Source: a virus. Taken from it: DNA of 25,667 nucleotides. Below are positions 13,806-21,100 of this stretch, one piece after another. Below the pieces are notes generated by a model. That model made no database searches, had not been told where the DNA came from, and saw nothing but the letters and a program-made list of their open reading frames with translations. The stretch is taken from positions 1-25,667 of IMG/VR virus record IMGVR_UViG_3300046535_000051, one strand, 5' to 3'. Numbering within the stretch: position 1 is the first letter of the stretch; each line of letters begins with the position of its first letter. The position numbers and the translations under genes were made by a program.

Positions 13806-15439
13806 TGTCTGGTAAACCAGTCCTTATCGGCCCCTTTACGGGGGGTCTTAACAATGTCTCCCAAGCCGGTGAGGCTGGGGATAACCAAGTCGTTGATTTG
13901 GTTAACTTCGAGGTTGGCCTCGATAGTGCTCTCACTTCGAGGCCGCCTATGCAGGTAGTGCCCAATAGTACTCTTCCCACAGATAGTTCCGTGGTAGGCT
14001 GGAAGGTTATGGGTATTTACCGCGTATCAACGTCAGAATGGTACGTTATCGCCCAGAAATGGACGGGTACTAACTGGTCCCTCGGCTATATGTTAAGTGG
14101 CGACCCCTCTTCTTTCGTGCAGATTAAACTGCTCTCGGGAGATAATAACAAGGTCACTGGATACGCACAGGTTCAGGATATGGCCTACTTCTCTGTGGGA
14201 ACCGCCGCTACTATCCAAGGCTTCAAATGGCGTAAATCAGATAGTACGCTGGCGGACTTTACGATTACGGGAGCCGGTACTGTAAAGGGCGATATCCTTA
14301 TCGCCTATAAATCACGTCTCTGGATTGCAGGGACGGGAGATGCGGCTACCGGCTCCCGCGTAATGTTCTCCACGATTGATAGCTCGGGTTCGCCTAAGCT
14401 GGATACGTGGACTACAGCAACGGACTTCTTTGACGTTGCTCCGGGTGAAGGTGGCTTTATCACCGCTATGTTGCCCCTTAACAACTCTATCTTGATCTTT
14501 AAGAATGATGGAACGTGGCGGTTCTCTTATCCCGGTAGCCCCTCTAAGGGTCAGCAGGATAAGGTCAGCGGTTATATCGGTGCCGCGAATCAATACTGTG
14601 TCGTGGACTTTGAGAATTACGTCTATGTGTATTCTCAGGGCCGCGTTTATGAACTTATCAACAATATCTATAATCAGATCAACCGAACGGTGAAGTTTAA
14701 TCTTGACCCGAATGGGGTGGATTCAGTTGCACCGGACGTATCTCTCTCTGTCGTTACACGGCGCTTGGTGTTTAGGTACTATAACACCATCTACAGCTAT
14801 TTCATCGATACAAAGTCGTGGTCCCAATGGAGAAGTACAGTTGGAACTCCCGGTCGATTTTACCAGCTTCCAGCCGATACCTCATCTGCTAACCAAAGTA
14901 CCTATATCGCCGCAGGAGCCGGTTCAACGCTAACCGCCGGAGGAAATACGCCGGATATACTTATCACCATCTGTGATAAGTATGAAGCTACCCCTGTGGA
15001 GACTATCACTTGTACGATGAGGACAAAGAGTTATGACTACCAGACTCCTTCATCCTTTAAGCGACTGTTCTGGTGGGGTGCTGATGTCAAAACAACCCGG
15101 AGTGTTGCGGCTAAGGCTATTCCGATCGCTAAACAGCTTCCTATTTCATGGGGCCAGCTGTCTGCGTATACCCATACCCAGCTATCCGCAGGTACGTGGG
15201 GTAGTCCGCTAAGCTTCTTGAACACATCCCTTACTATTCTGGATACCGCAGATGTAACCAATGCTCTCACTGACAATGGCCGCCTCTTTATCAAGATTCT
15301 AAAGTCGCTACGCTTTCGTCAGATCGCCTATGAACTGACATTGACGACTACCGGAGACGTAGCAACAGGACCTTGTAAAGTATTCTCTATCACTTCCTAT
15401 GTTCTGCCCAAGGAAAATGCGGTAGCGAAGGTAAGCTAG
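13805..15439 (+). CDS. Tail nozzle / DNA-stabilisation protein (P22 gp10-like)
   Basis: 544 residues, coupled to the adaptor. The opening GPFTGGLNNVSQAGEAGDNQVVDLVNFEVG..SALTSRPPM is the familiar start of podovirus nozzle/stabilisation proteins (GGLN...d..Vdl.Nfe....l..Rp). The remainder is beta-rich with repeated blade-like units (YRVSTSEWYVIAQKW, DMAYFSVGTAATIQGFKWR, DILIAYKSRLWIAG, VDFENYVYVYSQGRVYEL), fitting a beta-propeller that continues the tail channel below the adaptor. Length is usual for the family. It closes the channel after packaging and carries the spikes or fibres. No enzymatic motif seen. After the stop comes GACTAAAGAATTAGAGG, the ribosome site of the next gene. Confidence 0.75.
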   Translation: MSGKPVLIGPFTGGLNNVSQAGEAGDNQVVDLVNFEVGLDSALTSRPPMQVVPNSTLPTDSSVVGWKVMGIYRVSTSEWYVIAQKWTGTNWSLGYMLSGDPSSFVQIKLLSGDNNKVTGYAQVQDMAYFSVGTAATIQGFKWRKSDSTLADFTITGAGTVKGDILIAYKSRLWIAGTGDAATGSRVMFSTIDSSGSPKLDTWTTATDFFDVAPGEGGFITAMLPLNNSILIFKNDGTWRFSYPGSPSKGQQDKVSGYIGAANQYCVVDFENYVYVYSQGRVYELINNIYNQINRTVKFNLDPNGVDSVAPDVSLSVVTRRLVFRYYNTIYSYFIDTKSWSQWRSTVGTPGRFYQLPADTSSANQSTYIAAGAGSTLTAGGNTPDILITICDKYEATPVETITCTMRTKSYDYQTPSSFKRLFWWGADVKTTRSVAAKAIPIAKQLPISWGQLSAYTHTQLSAGTWGSPLSFLNTSLTILDTADVTNALTDNGRLFIKILKSLRFRQIAYELTLTTTGDVATGPCKVFSITSYVLPKENAVAKVS

Positions 15440-15470
15440 GAATTGACTAAAGAATTAGAGGTAAATTACT

Positions 15471-15755
15471 ATGGGAGTTGGACCTAATAGCTACATTGAT
15501 CGCTATAACCAATCGATCGGTAAACTAGGTACTAACCTCGGGCTTAGCCCTCAGCCGAATGCCAATATGGCGACTAACTATTCGGCTAACAATGACTTTG
15601 CTGTGGGAAGCCGAATCTACAACGGTTCGTCCAATAGCCCGCATGCAGGGTCGGGAGGCATAGACACTTCTGGATATGCTACAAGAGATAACGAAAACAA
15701 CACTCGTAGGCAAATGCTAGTGCAGATGCTCAATAAGCCGAACGGAATGAATTAA
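15471..15755 (+). CDS. Small Asn/Ser/Gly-rich unknown protein
   Basis: 94 residues; ribosome site AGAGG ten bases upstream. Hydrophilic, rich in Asn, Ser and Gly, with no hydrophobic core apart from a short C-terminal helix (TRRQMLVQMLNKPNGMN), so it is probably largely disordered. It opens the run of genes leading into the internal virion proteins and is coupled to the next gene by TAATG. Nothing identifies its function. A minor virion or ejection-complex component would fit the location. Confidence 0.65.
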   Translation: MGVGPNSYIDRYNQSIGKLGTNLGLSPQPNANMATNYSANNDFAVGSRIYNGSSNSPHAGSGGIDTSGYATRDNENNTRRQMLVQMLNKPNGMN

Positions 15756-15952
15756 TGGCTATGAATCCCGGCCTTGCCGCTTTTATCGCAAAGAAAAAGG
15801 GTGGAAAGACTGACCCGAATAACGACGGCGACGGCATGAAAGAGAAGGATGAAACTCCTGCTCAGAAGAAAGCCGAAGCCAAGAACGGGGGCAAGCCCAC
15901 CGCTGATATGGTCCGCAGTGCTAAGCTGAAGCAAATCGCAGGAGGTAAATAG
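15755..15952 (+). CDS. Small Lys-rich unknown protein
   Basis: 65 residues with about one quarter lysine; a very basic, mostly disordered peptide with a short helical C-terminus (ADMVRSAKLKQIAGGK). The lysine clusters (AKKKGGK; QKKAEAK) suggest contact with DNA or an acidic partner. Being encoded between a disordered protein and the first internal virion protein, it may travel in the capsid with the DNA. That is inference. It ends in TAG overlapping the next GTG start by one base. Confidence 0.6.
   Translation: MAMNPGLAAFIAKKKGGKTDPNNDGDGMKEKDETPAQKKAEAKNGGKPTADMVRSAKLKQIAGGK
15940..15945 (+). promoter_or_regulatory. Ribosome site for GTG start at 15952
   Basis: AGGAGG, a consensus site with a six-base spacer, located within the last codons of the Lys-rich gene. 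It decides the GTG start of the following gene. Confidence 0.85.
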
Positions 15953-16707
15953 TGGGACTATTCGATTCACTCGGATCAAGTTTTGGAAGTGCCCCTCAGT
16001 ATAATCCCCCGCCTAAGATTGCGGCTCCTATTCAGGCACCCGCCACCGCACCTGTAAGATATGACTCTCCACAGATATTCTCTACCCCCAGCCCAATATA
16101 TCAGGCCCCCACTTCCAATTATGGCGGTGGGGGGTCTGTGGGAGGGGGTACGGGTCTTTATCAGCCGGGTGACGTTACTTCTTCTCCGGCAGCGCCGCCT
16201 AAGCCGGACTATACCTCCGCTGACTATCTCAATGGTGGGCACGATAGCGAGCTTGATGGGACCTTCCGCGATCAAGCCGCTATGTATGCTTCCAAGCTTA
16301 AGAAGTATGTAGCCGATTATGAAGCTCAGGCCGGTAAGAAAGCATATGGAGTACAGGGTGATGGTCTTAAGTCGGCTAATCTTAGCGATCTTTTGTCGGG
16401 CGGCTCTATGGGCGTTGATTATAATAATGCTCGCGACGGTATTCAGCGCAATAGAGACTTGGGACTTCGAGGCGTTACCGAAGATTTTGCTAATCGCGGT
16501 ATGGTTAACTCTGGCCTTTACAGCCAAGACTTTAACAAGAGCCGTACTCAGTACGATCTTCAGGGGCAGAATCTAGATCAGGGAGTCCGTAATCAGTTGC
16601 AGACTCTCGACTTCAACCGTGGCAATGCTGAGACTGATAATCAGGCTAATATTGCCGCCGCTCGACGGGATGCTCTTAATAGGCTTTCACAGTCTCAAAC
16701 CCTGTAA
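15952..16707 (+). CDS. Internal virion protein, Pro/Gly-rich then helical
   Basis: 251 residues from a GTG start. Residues 1-95 are Pro/Ser/Gly/Tyr-rich and presumably flexible. Residues 100-251 are helical, with QAAMYASKLKKYVADYEAQAG and a segment GLRGVTEDFANRGMVNSGLYSQDFNKSRT (about 177-205, quoted in part) that matches a pattern seen in many phage structural proteins ('fa.RG...SG......'). The C-terminus is a polar helix (GNAETDNQANIAAARRDALNRLSQSQ). No membrane or catalytic motif. Position before two larger proteins suggests one member of the ejection-protein set of short-tailed phages, which form a channel through the envelope. Confidence 0.6.
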   Translation: MGLFDSLGSSFGSAPQYNPPPKIAAPIQAPATAPVRYDSPQIFSTPSPIYQAPTSNYGGGGSVGGGTGLYQPGDVTSSPAAPPKPDYTSADYLNGGHDSELDGTFRDQAAMYASKLKKYVADYEAQAGKKAYGVQGDGLKSANLSDLLSGGSMGVDYNNARDGIQRNRDLGLRGVTEDFANRGMVNSGLYSQDFNKSRTQYDLQGQNLDQGVRNQLQTLDFNRGNAETDNQANIAAARRDALNRLSQSQTL

Positions 16708-16718
16708 GGAGGGATTCA

Positions 16719-18074
16719 ATGACAAACTATAACGACACCCCTGCTTATATGGGTGGCGCTTCTGGCGGCGGAGGTCTTGATATCCCCGGCTGGCTTAATA
16801 GTCTGTTCGGCGGTAAGAAGAATCAGGATCAGGGATTTGCAGGAACCAATAACCCGGCTCCCGCTCAGTATACTACTCCTTCTTATATGAGTGGTGCTAG
16901 TGGTGGAAGTGCCGATATCAAAGCCGCCCCTTCCGGTGGTGGATTTGATCAGGGAGTTAGTGGGACGTTTGACCCTAATCCTGCTTCATCTCTTATGCCG
17001 TCTGCTTCTACCGCCCAAGCTCCACAGCAGCAGGGTAATCGGATGATTGATGGCATTCTCGCGGCGATCAACAATAAGGACCCATACGACTCAGGCCCTT
17101 ATATGGCGAATCTGGATCAGGCTAGGAGTGCTCAGCTTGCCGCTATTGCGGATGCTGAAAATCGGACTAACCAGAACTTCGACCAGTCTGATCAGGCTAT
17201 CGGTAATATCTACGCTAAGGGAAAGCAAGATACTCTTGCTGATAACCAGACGCTAAAGGATAACAACGCTAACCTCGTCGGCGGTCTGAATAACATGTAT
17301 AGCGGTGCTGTGCAGGGACTTCAGGATGATCGGCATAAGGAGATGCAGGACCAGACCGAAATGCTTAAATCTCTCGGGATTCAGCAGGCCGGTATGGGAG
17401 ATGCAGGTCAGACACAGACTAAAGCAATCGCCAATGCTTCTCAGAATCAGCAGGCGGCTGTGGATAAGGCAATGCAGTATGGTGGTGCTGATCTTACCGC
17501 TAATACCGCTAGGGCCGACGGTCTTATCTCTGAAGGTAGTGCACGTCAGGCCGCTCTCCGTTCCCAGCTTTCCGGTGTTCTTGGACAACTTGATAGCAAA
17601 AAGCTGGATATTAACAATCAGTACGAACAGAATGCAATGCAGGCTAGAAATCAGTCCTATCAGGATAACCTGTCTAAAATGTCTGGTCTTTACGGTATGT
17701 ACGATAAAGAACTTACTCGGGCAGACGATAGATATAAAACTGATCAAAACAGCCGTGTTCAGTCTGCCCTTATTGCCGCCCAAGGTAGGCAAGCGGGCAG
17801 TAATAACAATATGGATGATGCTGCTAACTATGTTAATTCCAAGGGAGGTAACGGCACTCAATATGTCAGTGCTTATGCAAAGGCTGTCGCAGGCGCCAGC
17901 ACTCCAGCGGGAATGCAACCTACGGATACGGACATTCTAAGAAGTATGATGCAGGTTGATCCTAAGCTTGACTTGAATCTTGCCTTGGCAACAATCCAAA
18001 ATGCCAAGGCTTCAAGCAAGTATAATTCCCCTAACACTATGTTCTCGGGTATGCTTGGTTCAACACTACAGTAA
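16719..18074 (+). CDS. Internal virion / ejection-like protein with N-terminal repeat
   Basis: 451 residues, AGGAGG site. The N-terminal 120 residues are Gly/Ser/Pro-rich and contain a direct repeat: TPAYMGGASGGGG.LDI (7-22) and TPSYMSGASGG.SADI (53-67). Residues 110-380 form a long, Gln/Asn/Ala-rich helical region (DQARSAQLAAIADAENRTNQ; QAAVDKAMQYGG; RQAALRSQLSGVLGQLDSKK). The rest is Asn/Ser-rich. No cysteine, membrane segment or enzyme motif was noticed. Such helical, low-complexity proteins next to a giant one are typical of ejection or core proteins of podoviruses. Homology to named families is not claimed. Confidence 0.6.
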   Translation: MTNYNDTPAYMGGASGGGGLDIPGWLNSLFGGKKNQDQGFAGTNNPAPAQYTTPSYMSGASGGSADIKAAPSGGGFDQGVSGTFDPNPASSLMPSASTAQAPQQQGNRMIDGILAAINNKDPYDSGPYMANLDQARSAQLAAIADAENRTNQNFDQSDQAIGNIYAKGKQDTLADNQTLKDNNANLVGGLNNMYSGAVQGLQDDRHKEMQDQTEMLKSLGIQQAGMGDAGQTQTKAIANASQNQQAAVDKAMQYGGADLTANTARADGLISEGSARQAALRSQLSGVLGQLDSKKLDINNQYEQNAMQARNQSYQDNLSKMSGLYGMYDKELTRADDRYKTDQNSRVQSALIAAQGRQAGSNNNMDDAANYVNSKGGNGTQYVSAYAKAVAGASTPAGMQPTDTDILRSMMQVDPKLDLNLALATIQNAKASSKYNSPNTMFSGMLGSTLQ

Positions 18075-18100
18075 AAACAAAGAGCCGATAGGAACAGAAA

Positions 18101-21100
18101 ATGGCAGATAACGCCAACAACGCAGTGCCCTCGTGGCGAGAAGCTTACCAAACGGCTATGAATCAGCCGGTAGCTTCTAATGCGTCAGATACGCTATCTA
18201 GCCTTGCTTTCAGAAATATTCTGAATAAAAGCGCTGTCCCTGTCGGCTCTTCTGTGCCCAAAAGCGGATTCGGTGCTTATGTCGACCCACAGGGGGATAC
18301 GACACAGGGAAGAAATGACGCCGCCTTTGATGCCGCAATGCAAAAGGGCGGACTCGACGCCGTTGGCGCTATCGGCGGAAAGATTTACAATACCCCTGTT
18401 ATTAAACAAGTGCTGGATGCTCTCTCAGGGTTTACTTATGCAGGCGCTAACGTAGCCGATGATGCCCTTACAGGTATTGATAAGGTCGGTCAAGGTGATC
18501 TTGGTGGGCTTCTTGATATTGCGGCTTCTCCACTTAGTGGTATCGGTAAGGGCGCTATGGCGGCTACCGGTAACGCTAACGAGGTTAAAACGTGGTCCGA
18601 TGTTATCGCCCACGGTCAGCGGGATATGGGCCTCGACCCTGAAGATGGTCTTAATAAGACTATCGCGGGTATCGGTGGCTTTGTCGGTGACGTTGCTTTG
18701 GACCCCACAACATACCTTACTGTCGGCGGTACGGCTCTTGCTAAGGGTGCCGCTATGGGTCTTAAAGAAGGTGGAAAGGCCGCCGCCGAAGTTGCTACTA
18801 AGGCGGTAAAGGATGCTGGGGAAGTCGGTGGTTCGGTAGCTCCCCGGCTTCAGGAGATTGCTGATAACGCTGATAATGCCGGATTCCTTAATAGGTTTAC
18901 TCAGGCTAAAGGCCAAGCCGCGGCCCGATATGCTGACTATAAAGCCGCCAACGGTGGCAAGGCTGTGGGATTCCAGTTTCCATTCGCAAAGTCCGCTAAT
19001 CCCAAAGATGCAGAAGCTATTGACCCTACCCAGCTTAATACTAACGTAGACGATCAGCTTGCGGGTCTTGTCCCTAAAGAAGCGGCAACTGTGGGAGCAG
19101 ACGGACGAAAGCTCGTTCCTAATGACTTCAAGCCTGACGTTCCTGTAAAGACGCCGGAAGTTCTTGCTGAAGAAAAGACTATTGCGGACGGACTTACCGA
19201 AGCCGCTAAGCCTATCGATAAGCCTATTACCAATGACCCTAAGCCAGTCGATACTGCCGTAAACCCTGATGAGATTCTTGCTCAGGCTAAGCATGAGAAC
19301 ATGACGGATATCCTTAATAACGTCCAGTTCTCTAAGCAGGCGTATGACCCTGAAACTCTGGTCAACCACGCGGCGGCTCACGAAGGGTCTATTGATAAAA
19401 CTCTGGAACGTGACGTAGAGGTTCCTACTCCTTCACCAGAGGGTAAGGGTAAGGTCGATGTTCAGGCAATGATAGCTCGCATTCAACGAGCCTCTAAGTC
19501 TGAAGGTAAAGGCGACGATATTCGTATCGGAACTATTAAGTTCGGAGGAAAGCAGGTCCATCCCCGCGTTATTGCTACGGCTTGGGATAAGGCCGTTACC
19601 AATGAACAAAAGATTGCCGTTCTTAAGCGTATCGACCCTGCCTTTGCTGACGGATTTAGAGCGACTCCTGAAGTCCCTAAACCTGCTACCGAAAAGGTTA
19701 CCGAAACTGTTCCCGGAACGCCTATCGACTTTAACGATCCTAAGCTGTCAGGCATTAAGCCGGAACATCATGGGCTCTCTCCTGAAGAGCTAAAGGGTGT
19801 CAGGTCCGCTACTCGTAACGTCAACGATATGGTTCGCTATATCAATAATGATGCCACGGATAGTGAACTGGTTCACATGGCTGAAAAGCTGGGTCTTTCT
19901 AAGTCTGCCCCTAAGAAGGATATTAGGGACGCTTTCAAGAAGGAGTTCGCTGATTGGAAGAAGCGGAATATCGAGTCTGCTAAGGCCGCAACCGCCGCCA
20001 AAGCAGAAGCCAAGACTGCCTCCAAAGATGCACGACAGGCTGTGGGAGTAGGTAATCAGGAAACGGCTCATCTTATTGATAAGGTTCCTGTGGAACAGAC
20101 TCTTATCCGTAGGGCAACTAGGGCTATCGAAGCTAATCACCAGATGAGTATGCCGCTTACCAAGATCAACTATAAGGTCGGGGATAAGAAGGTAGCCTTT
20201 AAGCCTGAATTGGTTTCCCACAGGGACGTGGAGCTTCTTCCGAAGAATGCGATGGAGGCCGGCCTAAAGCGTCAGGCTTCTGAGGACCTGCCTATTACAA
20301 TGGATAGCGGCGCTAAGTCTGACACGCCTAACCCTCAGACCGGTATCGCTATTCACCCGGATAAGTGGGGAACTCAATCTATCGTCGCTATGCACCAGTC
20401 CGCTATTACCGGTATCACTGATATCGCTAAGCAGTATCTTGAAAAGACCGGAGAACGTATGCCGGTATTCTCTAAGATGGAGCTTTATAAGCGGACCATG
20501 CAGGCTTCTATGGCTAACCTCCGGGCTATGGGTATTGCTCCTTACCTTGATCTTGGTAGGGCCGCTAAGGCCACGCACGGCGTTAACCTCGGTATCGACG
20601 ACTTGACTGACATTCTGTTCAAGGACATGGAAACCCGGTTCTTTGCTGGTAAGACTCAGCACATGCAACCGCAGGCTTTCGCTACCGGTGTAGAGGCTCT
20701 TGTCCGGGCTAAAATAGCCGGTAAGAGTGAGGCCGATATTGTTGCAGATATCATGCACGCCTTTACCGGTGACCGTGCTATCTACCGCGGCCCTTATAAA
20801 GATGCTGATAACGTTATGCGTAACGGTGTCTCCGATAAGATTGTTGGCCGCATTAGGGGTGTATCTCCTGAAGGTGAAATTCACCAGTTCGGTATGGAAG
20901 CCGCTATCCGGGCTGGCGTTAGTAAGGATGTTCCTTACGCTAAAGCCAAGGCCAATTATCTTGCTGGACTAAAGGCTACCGCAGAGCGGTGGACTAAGAG
21001 TGATACCCTTTACCAGAATCTCAATAACCGAATGATCGTGAACGCTAAAGAGCACGGTGCAGAATTGGGAGCTATGGTTGACCGGGTAAGCGAAGAAACT

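Noticed and set aside
15443-15472. TTGACT with TACTAT 18 bases later as a promoter
   Set aside because: The -10 would overlap the ATG of the gene it should drive (15471), so it cannot serve that gene from its annotated start.
20256-20265. Palindrome AGGCCGGCCT in the giant gene
   Set aside because: Ten base pairs without a loop are expected by chance many times in a window this size.
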